A stretch of 64,000 nt of DNA from Bin55 sp964511425 (GTDB lineage Bacteria; Pseudomonadota; Gammaproteobacteria; Pseudomonadales; Azotimanducaceae), in contig CAZEFI010000002.1 in the NCBI GenBank assembly GCA_964511425.1, positions 1-64,000 on the forward strand, in the 5' to 3' direction. A model generated the notes under the pieces. That model was not told the origin of the DNA and did not search any database. It saw only the letters and a list, made by a program, of their open reading frames with translations. Of the stretch, positions 44,095 to 53,283 are shown in pieces; the stretch's first letter is position 1; each line of letters opens with the position of its first letter. The position numbers and the translations under genes were made by a program.

Positions 44095-45021
44095 TTACTC
44101 GCGCAAGAAATTAATGCAGGAAACCAAATTTTGATAGACCTGCGCGTCAATCTCACAAGCCTGTCGAATGAAATCTGCCCGTTCGACGTCTGAAATTTCC
44201 GTGTCTGCAGACTTCGCTATCGCTGCGGACATGTTGACGAGATGCGCGCTTAGTTGCTTCCCGAGATCTGTCGGACCAACCCACTCTTTTTCAAAGTAAA
44301 CAGCTGCTTGTTGACGTGCTTCGCTCCAGACCATACTGCTCCACCAGTGGCCATGTTTGTCGTAGGAACCAGACTCTAACTGAGCGGCCCATTTCTGCCA
44401 GGCAGTTGGCCCAAAATAATAGCCCATCTGACCAGATTGTTTGTCTTGTTGGTAAAACTTTAAGGCACTAGTAATTGAACTTTGCAATCGTGTTGTACGC
44501 GGCAAGGCAGTCGTTGGACTAACGATAAACCATGCTAAACCCGGGAAGTGATTTCCATCTAGTATGTCGGTGAACGTTAGTTCCTGCACACAAGTCTTCA
44601 CATCCGGCCCCCAAGGTAAAGCAAATTTCAATGTCTGCGCATCGCTGTAAAGAAGCAGTTGAAACTCCAATCCAACCATACACACAACGTTTCCCTCATT
44701 TGCAAGTATCTGATCCAACATATGCTTGCGGTACTCCGCAGACTTACAATCGAAGTGACTGGATAACCAAGACACGGATAGTCCCATTGACTCTAAATTC
44801 TTAGCGATCGGACCATGGTTCCAACAGTAAGGACCGCATGGTTTTAATTCGTTCTGAATATTTATCGCGGCAAAGTAACCGGATTCAACAAATAATTCTG
44901 GCGCGGAATATGCTAAATCAAAATAAGCCGCAGCCCCTGCGATTGCGCTCATATAGGTTGAATTCCAATTTGGTTGCGTCAGCTCGGAAAGAGATCGGGT
45001 TGCGTGATTCAAAGAGCGCAC
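44095..45021 (-). CDS. Unknown protein
   Basis: I do not recognise this 308-residue protein. It has no signal peptide or clear membrane helix. A Cys/His-containing block (LKPCGPYCWNHGPIAKNLESMGLSVSWLSSHFDC) near residues 60-95 faintly recalls cysteine-peptidase-like openings, but no catalytic set can be placed. The C-terminal 100 residues are helical (QLSAHLVNMSAAIAKSA; ADFIRQACEIDAQVYQNLVSCINFLRE). A spacer of 100 bases separates it from the next gene upstream. Confidence 0.6.
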   Translation of the reverse strand: MRSLNHATRSLSELTQPNWNSTYMSAIAGAAAYFDLAYSAPELFVESGYFAAINIQNELKPCGPYCWNHGPIAKNLESMGLSVSWLSSHFDCKSAEYRKHMLDQILANEGNVVCMVGLEFQLLLYSDAQTLKFALPWGPDVKTCVQELTFTDILDGNHFPGLAWFIVSPTTALPRTTRLQSSITSALKFYQQDKQSGQMGYYFGPTAWQKWAAQLESGSYDKHGHWWSSMVWSEARQQAAVYFEKEWVGPTDLGKQLSAHLVNMSAAIAKSADTEISDVERADFIRQACEIDAQVYQNLVSCINFLRE

Positions 45022-45121
45022 TCCGATACTTTTAGTTTGATCAATTTGAGTGAAGTTTGGGTAGAAAAACTAGATCTGCAGGAGACTCATAACAAAGAAC
45101 AAGGAATTTATCAGCGGTTTG

Positions 45122-45730
45122 TTACTTTACTCGATTCGAAGCAATCCCACGTTCCAGTTGCACAAGCTGAACTTCCGCGATTTTCTCGATCGATGGAATC
45201 CGACAGTTTCCACCTCGCACATCGGTTTGTCTAGTGAAATCACCTTCAAGCGGTTTGATGCTATCGTTGATACACAGTCTCCCACTTTGTCCGCTCCGAA
45301 TTTCAAACGTTAAGGTTCCATTCTTTTGGAGACCCGGGCATTTTTGTTCAAACTGTACAAGATAGAATTCGTCAGACTGACGCATCTCGAACGCAACGAA
45401 TCGGGGACTAAGTACGTCATAGTGCCTAATTCGCCTCGTATCAACACATCGTTTTTCATCCGAGTACTGTTTGTCCGACTCGTCGTTTTTCTCTATGAGT
45501 CGCTGGAATTCGAGAAGTTCTTCAAATAGAGCTTTGTCAGTTTTTGATTCTTCGCTGTCTGCCGAAGGTATCTCAGACTCAAGTGTTTCCTGGGTTTCCA
45601 GTGTCTGAGACTCGTCTTTAGACGAATCAGCGGCAGTCGAAACATAACCGAAGTTTGTGCAACCTAAGAACAAAACGACAGCAGCAAGTCTTAAAACTGC
45701 TCGACACCGAGATATGCCGCCCCTTTTCAC
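45122..45730 (-). CDS. DUF6491-like secreted protein
   Basis: A 202-residue protein with an N-terminal signal (LRLAAVVLFLGC; a lipobox LFLGC is possible). A low-complexity Glu/Ser linker is followed by CVDTRRIRHYDVLSPRFVAFEMRQSDEFYLVQFEQKCPGL and RLCINDSIKPL...GGNCRIPSIEKI, a pattern of four cysteines that fits DUF6491. Function is unknown. Confidence 0.7.
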   Translation of the reverse strand: MKRGGISRCRAVLRLAAVVLFLGCTNFGYVSTAADSSKDESQTLETQETLESEIPSADSEESKTDKALFEELLEFQRLIEKNDESDKQYSDEKRCVDTRRIRHYDVLSPRFVAFEMRQSDEFYLVQFEQKCPGLQKNGTLTFEIRSGQSGRLCINDSIKPLEGDFTRQTDVRGGNCRIPSIEKIAEVQLVQLERGIASNRVK

Positions 45731-45973
45731 ACTGACACCAATTCCAACAAGACCACTATTACTTAGACACGCAGGCTCTCATTTAGTTTCTGTCGGAGAA
45801 GAATAAATTTGAACCAATCCGTTGTATTCAAACGCGCATCAATTACAAGAAAGCATTATTACTGTACTCAAGAGTGACCTTTCTACAGGAGTTTGCGAAC
45901 TTAAACAAAATTTAACTTTACAATGATACGTTCTTCTCACTGAGGCTACGGCAAAGCAGGAAAAAAAGTTCGT

Positions 45974-46201
45974 ATGAGATTTTTCCAAATCCTCATTGTT
46001 GTCTTGATTTTGTTGGGTATTTTGCTGGCTATAGTGTTTTTGCAGCAAAAAGACAAACCGAAGGACACCGACGACCAGCAGCCTGTCGAGGGACAAACTG
46101 ACATTTCAGTGAACCGTAGTGCAAAAATTTTCTTTGTTGTTATCGGCGTATCGATTGTCGTACTTTGCGGAACGGTTATCGTATTCCACATGCTCGGTTA
46201 A
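45974..46201 (+). CDS. Small membrane protein
   Basis: A 75-residue protein with two predicted helices (FFQILIVVLILLGILLAIVFL; IFFVVIGVSIVVLCGTVIVFHM) and a charged loop rich in Asp, Gln and Lys between. AGGA lies about 12 bases before the ATG. The function is unknown; the amphipathic pattern is convincing enough to call it coding. Confidence 0.6.
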   Translation: MRFFQILIVVLILLGILLAIVFLQQKDKPKDTDDQQPVEGQTDISVNRSAKIFFVVIGVSIVVLCGTVIVFHMLG

Positions 46202-46439
46202 ACGATACAAAACAATGAGTTTCTCACGATGACATTTTTAATCTCACCGAAGGCAGTGGTAGGTTTTTGTTCGCCGAATTGGCTGTAACATTTTCAAACT
46301 GACACACTACCGCCGAATAAAACGTTTAACCTGATATTTCACTGCACGTCAGAGAATATTCTCATGTGTCTCAAACCAACTGACACACCGTGCAAAGATA
46401 GATGAGATCATAAGGAAATCTCAGATCCGGTACAAAACA

Positions 46440-46907
46440 TCAATATCCGGGTTGTCGCCCACCAAAGCCGAAGAGTAAAGATTCAGGATGAATTGGTTCA
46501 TCGTCATTGAGTTTCATTAACCCCTTTGTCGTAGCTACTAACACATAAATGAGCAAACCGAGCGTGTGTAATATTAGCAACACACTTGATACGAGAAGCG
46601 ATAGTACGACCCAGGATTCGGTAATCCACTCAACGACCATTATTCCAGCGAGAATCAACAATAGAACGAAAATACAGATGATGACAATAGCGATTCCGCC
46701 ACCGACCCCAATCACTAGATAGATACAAAAAATCTGTATTTGCTTACGTAAATGGGAAAAAGCTAAAGAGTTGGAAACCTTGTCCCTCAAGATATACGCA
46801 TAAATTCCACCTACGATCATGACCGGCCAAAAAAATGCACCGATATAGTAAAGAACATAAACGACTCTGGTGTTTCGAACGGACTTGGAGTCCAACATAG
46901 TACGCAT
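46440..46907 (-). CDS. DUF4870-like membrane protein
   Basis: A 155-residue protein with four predicted helices. It opens SVRNTRVVYVLYYIGAFFWPVMIVGGIYAYILRDKV, and then SHLRKQIQIFCIYLVIG, a pattern seen in DUF4870/Tic20-like small membrane proteins. It is a paralogue of the protein at 47243-47641. Its ATG overlaps the stop of the short frame at 46907-47119 as TAATG. Function is unknown. Confidence 0.75.
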   Translation of the reverse strand: MRTMLDSKSVRNTRVVYVLYYIGAFFWPVMIVGGIYAYILRDKVSNSLAFSHLRKQIQIFCIYLVIGVGGGIAIVIICIFVLLLILAGIMVVEWITESWVVLSLLVSSVLLILHTLGLLIYVLVATTKGLMKLNDDEPIHPESLLFGFGGRQPGY

Positions 46908-47119
46908 TACAAAAATTTCTCTGGTATCGGGGATAAATGTGTCGGCGCAGCCGAGTGCACTCTACTATCGAGGACAACTACACGTCTAGTTTGTTCATAC
47001 ATTGCTTTCGTGCTGATGTGTTCTGCGGCGTTCGCAGCTTGATCAAGAACTACACCAAAACTCATACACATCCACTCCTGGTCGTTCAATGTTCGACCTC
47101 GGTCTATCGCATCCCACAC
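46907..47119 (-). CDS. Possible small protein upstream of the DUF4870-like gene
   Basis: A 70-residue frame with a GTG start (47119) and AGGAG 11 bases before it. Its TAA overlaps the next ATG as TAATG, an arrangement that favours translational coupling. The sequence (TLNDQEWMCMSFGVVLDQAANAAEHISTKAMYE) is soluble and helical and I do not recognise it. It could still be a chance frame. Confidence 0.4.
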   Translation of the reverse strand: MWDAIDRGRTLNDQEWMCMSFGVVLDQAANAAEHISTKAMYEQTRRVVVLDSRVHSAAPTHLSPIPEKFL

Positions 47120-47242
47120 CTGTCAAGTCTCCTAAGAGAAAAGATCAGCATATTTCGTCGTCATAGAGTTGGAATCAGCTATTAAATTTCACCAATCCAA
47201 CCGTGCCCTTCGGATAATTCACATTGAGCGATACCGAAAACA

Positions 47243-47641
47243 CTACCTCGAAGTTATCGGCTCACCAGCATCTAGTTTACCAAGCGACCGTATAGAGGTG
47301 ATAAGCACATATAAAAACAGCAAAAACGTCACCAAAAAAGAAAAACTTACCAAAGAACGTACACCTGTAAACGCGCCCCACATACCGTAGCCTGTAAGCA
47401 GTGTCAGAAGTGAGGTTCCGACGGTCGCGAACACAAAGGTGTATAGGATTCCTACCACAAGAAGCCAAATCCAAAAAATTCGAATCTGTTTGGTCACGTG
47501 ACTTTGGTATACAACATCAGTAATCTTTCCCCGTTCTAGATACGCTAGAATGACACCTACGATCATCGGAGCCCATATAAACGCTCCAATCATGTAAAGA
47601 ATGTAAATTATTCGTAAATTTTGAATACTTCGTGAATTCAT
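47243..47641 (-). CDS. DUF4870-like membrane protein, paralogue
   Basis: A 132-residue protein with four predicted helices. SIQNLRIIYILYMIGAFIWAPMIVGVILAYLERGKI and QSHVTKQIRIFWIWLLVVG align well with the protein at 46440-46907, and both end in a GKLDAGEP/MKLNDDEP-type tail. The two are tandem duplicates on the same strand with a small frame between. Function is unknown. Confidence 0.72.
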   Translation of the reverse strand: MNSRSIQNLRIIYILYMIGAFIWAPMIVGVILAYLERGKITDVVYQSHVTKQIRIFWIWLLVVGILYTFVFATVGTSLLTLLTGYGMWGAFTGVRSLVSFSFLVTFLLFLYVLITSIRSLGKLDAGEPITSR

Positions 47642-47779
47642 GAAGGTTCCGATTCAGGATGCAATTTGTGCGAGGTAACAATATCCACACTGTTAAGGCA
47701 ACTACCAAATATTGGTAGCACAATGACTTTCGCGCCTAACAAATAAAATTTATTCTCTGTTTCAAAGTCCACCTTCGTC

Positions 47780-48187
47780 ATGCAATTTTCGGTCCACTCC
47801 AAACTATCGGATGATACCATCTACATAGGTTCATTGCCGCTATGTGAAGTACTCCTGATGAATGACTGTCGCTTCCCGTGGATTATCTTGGTACCACGGA
47901 TTACAAACTTACAGGACTTTCACGAAATTCCAACCAACCATCAAGATGCTCTCTTTCGGGAAATTGAACAAGCTTCAACCGCGATTCAAAAAGTTTGGTC
48001 TGTTAACAAAATGAACGTCGCCGCGTTAGGCAACCAAGTATCTCAGTTGCACATCCACGTAATTGGCCGTCGGACGACCGATGATGCTTGGCCTCAGCCC
48101 GTTTGGGGACACGGGACACCACGCCCCTATAACTCGCAGAGTAAATCGACGACGATTCAGTCGCTCAAAGACGAACTTTCGCTTTGA
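47780..48187 (+). CDS. HIT-domain protein
   Basis: A 135-residue histidine-triad protein, probably a nucleotide hydrolase or transferase. The motif QLHIHVIGR near residue 95 gives two of the triad histidines; the usual third position is replaced by Ile-Gly-Arg, as in the short proteobacterial HIT subgroup. The N-terminal segment (LPLCEVLLMNDCRFPWIILVPR) fits the fold. It stands alone and converges on the DUF4340 gene with 10 bases between stops. Confidence 0.85.
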   Translation: MQFSVHSKLSDDTIYIGSLPLCEVLLMNDCRFPWIILVPRITNLQDFHEIPTNHQDALFREIEQASTAIQKVWSVNKMNVAALGNQVSQLHIHVIGRRTTDDAWPQPVWGHGTPRPYNSQSKSTTIQSLKDELSL

Positions 48188-48197
48188 GCCGACAAGT

Positions 48198-49133
48198 TTA
48201 GTCTGCCTCGATCAGAATTTCTTCCATATCGTCACCAATCTCTTCGTCCGATTCAGAATCCACTTCTTCATCCGGGGTTAGATCAGCAAGTTCTTTGACG
48301 AGTTCAGAACCAATGTACGAAGCAACTCCGTATTGACTACCACGACGGTCACTCACTGCAACCCAATCATTTGCTCCATCAAAGTGATAGATAGTGAGCA
48401 CGTAGACACCTTCCTCATCTTCTATGGAGAATTGAGTTTGTGTTGTCGCTTCAGTTAAGTCACTATCATTGATGTCAAACACGGTTAGCGACTCAAACCG
48501 GTCGATATAGCTTCTCACTTTTGATTCATCAAGTTCGGTTTCAGAATCCGTCGTCCATTTTCCTTCTGATTGGGCCAGTTTATACACGCCAATTTGCTCG
48601 AAGGAAACAATGGATCCAGACGGCTGTAGCAACTTCTTGTCTAACCAAGAACTCGGCGAAGTTCCTGCTTCATAGTTTGAAAACTCAATCGCGTATATTT
48701 CAGCTTCGTTCGCCTGTCGCGCATGTACTTTACGAAAAATCGGCGAGGTTCCGAAGTACACATCGGCAAGTACGGTCTCTCCAGAAAATAGCGTGACGTG
48801 CTTTTGAAATTTCGAGTCTGATACTTCAAAGCGTTTCGCGGCACTCTGGGATGTCGCGATGGGCCAATCAGCTCCACTATCAGCTAGCTTTACAATTACT
48901 CGATCTACTTTCTCGCCATCAACAGGATTACCGTCGGGAAGCACCCATTGCGCGTCTTGTTTTGCTAACTCGATCGTCTCGTCGGCACTCGATACAACCA
49001 ACCTGTCAACTGCGAACGTATCGAACTCCAAAAATTCCTCCGGAGCTTGAACTCCACCCGCACTGACAAACCAAAACAACGCAATTACTAGAACTTGTAC
49101 GACAAAAAGGCCGACCAAAATATTCTGTTTCAT
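48198..49133 (-). CDS. DUF4340 protein of a Gld-type ABC system
   Basis: A 311-residue protein with one N-terminal helix (ILVGLFVVQVLVIALFWFVSA) and a periplasmic beta-rich region (FDTFAVDRLVVSSADETIELAKQDAQWVLPDG) typical of DUF4340. The C-terminus is a Glu/Asp-rich tail. ATGA overlap with the gene upstream shows it is the third gene of an operon with the ATPase and the fused permease, the standard gammaproteobacterial order. Confidence 0.88.
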   Translation of the reverse strand: MKQNILVGLFVVQVLVIALFWFVSAGGVQAPEEFLEFDTFAVDRLVVSSADETIELAKQDAQWVLPDGNPVDGEKVDRVIVKLADSGADWPIATSQSAAKRFEVSDSKFQKHVTLFSGETVLADVYFGTSPIFRKVHARQANEAEIYAIEFSNYEAGTSPSSWLDKKLLQPSGSIVSFEQIGVYKLAQSEGKWTTDSETELDESKVRSYIDRFESLTVFDINDSDLTEATTQTQFSIEDEEGVYVLTIYHFDGANDWVAVSDRRGSQYGVASYIGSELVKELADLTPDEEVDSESDEEIGDDMEEILIEAD

Positions 49134-52100
49134 CTGTTCACTCCAAACGATTGACCACGTCGTGTTTGGCTGACTCGCTGCAACACGTAGTTAACTCCAA
49201 ATACGATCATTAAACTCACGATTGCGAAGATGTAGTTTAGGTATTCCATGGTCTTTTGTTGTACGTCATCCAAGGGTTTTAAGGTTCGATTGAAATGTCC
49301 TCTCGACCGAATCTTCAACAACGATGCGTCTTCCATCGAAACGTCGATGACATTGGCAACAAATTGCATGGTGTTGGAATAAAGTGACCCGCGAGTCTGG
49401 CTAATCATGTTTATCACCGTATCCGACAGACTATCTGAAGTACCAAGTACGACTAGACGGGCTGACTCAGGTGAACTCGACACCAACGCGCCAATCACTC
49501 CCAACTCAGCTTCATCGGTCACTTCCTCGTCACCTGATTGAAGATCCTGCAATTCAGCTAAAAGTGCTTCATCTTCAAATTCTTCCTCGTTAGTGTTCTC
49601 ATCGTCGTTCGTGGGTGCATTCTCTTCACTGTCTGTTTCCGCTGCTGCTTTCTGTGCAGCTTCTGCCGCCGCTAGCTCACGGGCTTCAGCCAGTACTGGA
49701 GATTCTTCAAAGAAACTGGTAAACTTTCCTTTTAAACTTACTGCCAGCAACTTCGACCCGACGTCAACACCAGGTGCATACAGGGGACCACCGGATAGAT
49801 CCTGTGACATCTTCGGCATCACCTGTGGAGAGGTGTGCGTCCAACTCTGGTCAGAACTCTTTAAGATTTCGATTACTTCTCGTTCGGCGTTAATTTCCGC
49901 ATCTATGGACAACGGAGACCCCCAAGCGAAGGTCATTTGATCTAAGTTCTGGACGATTGGATGTTTCCCGACAAAACCCTCACCGCGGACGTCTACAAAA
50001 AATGGATAATCGATCATTTGAATGTCCTCAAAAATTAGACCGCCCACTTCACGTTGCACAGGGATCGGGAATCCACCGTTGTTCGCATCCATCACCATAG
50101 CTTGTTGAATGTTTATGCCTTGGTGAGCAAGCCACTCTTCAAGACCACTATATGCACGATCCGCGACGAGCATTCGTTCCATAAATGATGTCGTGAAGGC
50201 AGAAGTTGCCACGACGACTGTACCACCGCGCATTAAAAATTGATCAATTTCAAACAGTTGAGTCGCATCCATATTATTGGGTCCCACTACGACTAGGACG
50301 TCAACGGCACTTGCAACCGGTTCACGCAGATCAATGGTTTGCACGTCGAAGTCGTTACGTAGATATCCAAATAAGTCGTTGAACCTAGCAGTGGATTGCG
50401 GCTGACCTGCATATTGGGGAACACTTGGCGATGGTGTGTACATAGCGACAGAAGTGAGTAAACCTTCTGTGAATCGTGTTATACCCTCTTCGACTAAGCG
50501 TTTAAGTCCATCAGTATCCTGAGTTTCGAGTAGTCGCATGATCACTGCCGATTCACCGTCCGATATCGTTGCATAAAGATAGAATCGATTCTCGTCAAAC
50601 CAACTCGCTGACATCGGTTGGATTCCATAATTTTCGGCGAGCTCCAGTGCCAACGACCCGTCCCCTGCATTTGGATCTAAGATTTGCCAATCAAACTTAC
50701 CGTCAGCACTGGCTTTGACATCATTAAGTGCTTCTTCTAAGGTGACTTGAATCTCGGAGTATCCTGGCGGCATCGTTTCTGGTGCTGAGATGTATCCGGT
50801 GAATGTAAGATCGCGCGAAACGGAATCAAAAATTGAACCACTGCTTTGAAACTCAGACCGTACTCTAGCGATAGCTCGAGTTATGTCGTACTCTGGATTT
50901 CTCAGCTGAACGTCAAGTTCCATCTCACTCTCTGCCTTAACTTCAATTAAATCTCGGAAACTCAAGACATCAAATTCATCCCCATACCGAATGAGAACAT
51001 CGAAATAGGAATTGACTAACGAACTCTGATAGCGATCCGCCACCTGAAATTCAACCGGTCGAATTCCATATTTTGAATTAGCTTCGTCTTCTTTCTCCGC
51101 ATCTGTGGCTGGATCGACGAATTCGACTTTAACGTTGCGGCCACCAAATATCGAATATTCAGTAATCAGATCGCGCAATTGCGGTACAAGCGGGGCGAGA
51201 AGAGGATGTGTCTTCGCACTGAAATAGCCACGAATGAGAAGAGGCTCCTGAAGTTTCGCAAGTTCTTGTTTTGATACTTGAGACATTGTGTATTGTTGCC
51301 CTTCAGTGACGTCCCATCGGGCAGGGGGTAACTGAGCGATCCAAACGTTCGCAACCAACAAATTGAGTACCAAGAGACCGCACATGAAAGACCGGTTGAA
51401 ATGTTGATCCTTTGCGCCGTCCGTCGCCCACCCAATCATTTCTAAAGCAAATACGTTCAAGACGAGAAAGCACGCCGTAATCGAAAAGTAAAAGTACAAA
51501 TCCGATAAATCCAAAACCCCACGGGTAATAGACTCAAACCGTGAACCGGATCCAAGTTCTCGTAGGAGGTCTGCGTAATTCGTACCTACAAAGCCAGTGA
51601 GAACATCGCTTCCCAACAGGTAAAACAAACCACACACGAACACCGAGACGATGAGCGCAACGATTTGATTCTCACTGCGCGTACTCACAAACAGGCCGAT
51701 ACTGAGGTATGCTGCACCAAGCAGAAGCGCAGCTAAATACGCCGTACAAACCAAACCCCAATCTAAGTTTCCAATCATTGATACACTTATCGGTAAGGGT
51801 ACAGTTAGCAGAAGCGCTAAAACGAGCAGTGCTAAACAAGCTAAGAATTTGCCCAATACTAGCTCCCACGAGGTAACTGGTAAAGTAATAATGAATTCAA
51901 TGGTGCCCGTTCGGCGTTCATCGCTCCAGACTCGCATCGTGAGTGCAGAGCATAAGAAGATGAGCAGCATGGGTAACCACTCGAACATTGGTCGAACGTC
52001 CGATATGTTACGAGCAAAAAACGATTCAACCCAGAAGAACACGAACAAAGTCACGCCAAGATAGGCGGCTAAGAACAGATAGCCGATTGGGGAACCGAAA

Positions 52101-52153
52101 AACAGTCGAAGTTCTTTCGTAGCTACCGCAAAGAGGGTTTCAAGATTCATCAT
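49130..52153 (-). CDS. Fused ABC-2 permease and GldG-like protein
   Basis: A 1007-residue inner-membrane protein. Residues 1-240 are an ABC-2 type permease with about six helices (GldF-like; SALTMRVWSDERRTGTIEFIITLPVTSWELVLGKF). A second membrane helix at about 255-275 then opens the GldG-type periplasmic domain (PARWDVTEGQQYTMSQVSKQELAKLQEPLLIRGYFS). An Ala/Glu/Asp low-complexity stretch lies at about 820-880, and a C-terminal helix (YIFAIVSLMIVFGVNYVL) closes it. In gliding bacteria GldA/F/G form an ABC complex; in Gammaproteobacteria the role is unknown. Confidence 0.9.
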   Translation of the reverse strand: MMNLETLFAVATKELRLFFGSPIGYLFLAAYLGVTLFVFFWVESFFARNISDVRPMFEWLPMLLIFLCSALTMRVWSDERRTGTIEFIITLPVTSWELVLGKFLACLALLVLALLLTVPLPISVSMIGNLDWGLVCTAYLAALLLGAAYLSIGLFVSTRSENQIVALIVSVFVCGLFYLLGSDVLTGFVGTNYADLLRELGSGSRFESITRGVLDLSDLYFYFSITACFLVLNVFALEMIGWATDGAKDQHFNRSFMCGLLVLNLLVANVWIAQLPPARWDVTEGQQYTMSQVSKQELAKLQEPLLIRGYFSAKTHPLLAPLVPQLRDLITEYSIFGGRNVKVEFVDPATDAEKEDEANSKYGIRPVEFQVADRYQSSLVNSYFDVLIRYGDEFDVLSFRDLIEVKAESEMELDVQLRNPEYDITRAIARVRSEFQSSGSIFDSVSRDLTFTGYISAPETMPPGYSEIQVTLEEALNDVKASADGKFDWQILDPNAGDGSLALELAENYGIQPMSASWFDENRFYLYATISDGESAVIMRLLETQDTDGLKRLVEEGITRFTEGLLTSVAMYTPSPSVPQYAGQPQSTARFNDLFGYLRNDFDVQTIDLREPVASAVDVLVVVGPNNMDATQLFEIDQFLMRGGTVVVATSAFTTSFMERMLVADRAYSGLEEWLAHQGINIQQAMVMDANNGGFPIPVQREVGGLIFEDIQMIDYPFFVDVRGEGFVGKHPIVQNLDQMTFAWGSPLSIDAEINAEREVIEILKSSDQSWTHTSPQVMPKMSQDLSGGPLYAPGVDVGSKLLAVSLKGKFTSFFEESPVLAEARELAAAEAAQKAAAETDSEENAPTNDDENTNEEEFEDEALLAELQDLQSGDEEVTDEAELGVIGALVSSSPESARLVVLGTSDSLSDTVINMISQTRGSLYSNTMQFVANVIDVSMEDASLLKIRSRGHFNRTLKPLDDVQQKTMEYLNYIFAIVSLMIVFGVNYVLQRVSQTRRGQSFGVNR

Positions 52154-53055
52154 ATACCTCCCTCACTTACTGATCGGAAAAGTGCCTCAAGGTCTCTTTT
52201 CTCGGGTTCAATGGAATTGACAGCGATATCTTTGGCTACTAGTTCGCGGACGATCGCGGGGATATCGCACTTCGTATCTGCTTCTTTTGCCCCAAGAAGA
52301 AATCGGCCGTCGATTTTTTGAACTGATGCCATAGGTTCAAGGGCCGCTCGAATTTCTGTATCCTCTGAGCTACTACGGAGCCAACAACGATTCCCTTCTT
52401 TCAAGTCCTCCAACAACTCGTCGACAACGATCATTCCGTCCCGCATAATGAGTACTCGATCACAGATCGCTTCGACCTCTTGCATGATGTGCGTAGATAA
52501 CACCACCGTAGCTTCCTTTGCCATCTCTTTAATTAATTCCCGCATATGTTGTGTCTGTGATGGGTCTAAGCCGTTGGTGGGTTCATCCAAAATCAGCGCG
52601 CCAGGCTGGTGAAGAATTGCTTGTGCAACACCAACTCGCTGTTGAAGACCTCGAGAAAGAGTACCGATTTCATCCATCGCCCGGTCGTTGAGATCGGTAT
52701 TTCGTATGGCGCGTTCGACGTTTTCATGTCGGCGTTCACGTGGAATACCACGTACGGTCGCCGAAAACCAAAGATAATCGACGACGCTCAGCTCTCTGTA
52801 AAGTGGACGATTTTCCGGTAGATACCCAAGGTTAGCGCGAGCTGCGACGGGAGATTCTTGGACATTAATTCCGTCCACGAACGTGTTTCCTGAATTCGGT
52901 TCGATAAACCCAGTGAGTAATTTCATAACTGTGGTCTTACCAGCCCCGTTGTGGCCGAGTAGCCCCACAATCTCGCCCTGAGAAATTGCAAACGACACAT
53001 TATCTGCAGCGACGACAGTGTCGTACGTACGAGTCAAATGATCAGCCTTTAGCAC
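52150..53055 (-). CDS. ABC transporter ATPase, GldA-like
   Basis: A 301-residue ATPase. Walker A is GLLGHNGAGKTTVMK, the signature is LSRGLQQRVGVAQAIL and Walker B is ALILDEPTNGLDP, followed by the H-loop STHIMQEVEAICD. The C-terminal 80 residues are the extra domain found in ABC-2 export ATPases. First gene of the three-gene operon with the fused permease-GldG and DUF4340 genes. Confidence 0.93.
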   Translation of the reverse strand: MLKADHLTRTYDTVVAADNVSFAISQGEIVGLLGHNGAGKTTVMKLLTGFIEPNSGNTFVDGINVQESPVAARANLGYLPENRPLYRELSVVDYLWFSATVRGIPRERRHENVERAIRNTDLNDRAMDEIGTLSRGLQQRVGVAQAILHQPGALILDEPTNGLDPSQTQHMRELIKEMAKEATVVLSTHIMQEVEAICDRVLIMRDGMIVVDELLEDLKEGNRCWLRSSSEDTEIRAALEPMASVQKIDGRFLLGAKEADTKCDIPAIVRELVAKDIAVNSIEPEKRDLEALFRSVSEGGI

Positions 53056-53190
53056 ACTTGTACCTCCGATTCGTTGAAGTCAGCTGAAAATATAGATTAG
53101 TTGTTATGAAGCAACGGTTTCAAAAATTTCAAACATTAGCAAAGTAAGTCAGAAAAAACCTTAGCGAATAAAAGAGGCTTTGCATCTACT

Positions 53191-53283
53191 CTATTTCTTC
53201 TCTTTCGCAGGTTTCTTGATGACTTTCCAGATCTGAAAATCTTCGCAGTTTGGTTTCTTGTGACCAATGTACGAGAAAGTGCC
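53191..53283 (-). other. 30-codon in-frame extension after the YejA-like stop codon
   Basis: Directly after the TAG (53284-53286) of the binding-protein gene, the same frame stays open for 30 codons. It starts GTFSYIGHKKPNCEDF, ends KVIKKPAKEKK and closes at TAG 53191-53193. The composition looks like a natural hydrophilic protein tail. It could be the original C-terminus cut off by a nonsense change, a read-through extension, a sequencing error, or chance. Confidence 0.45.
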
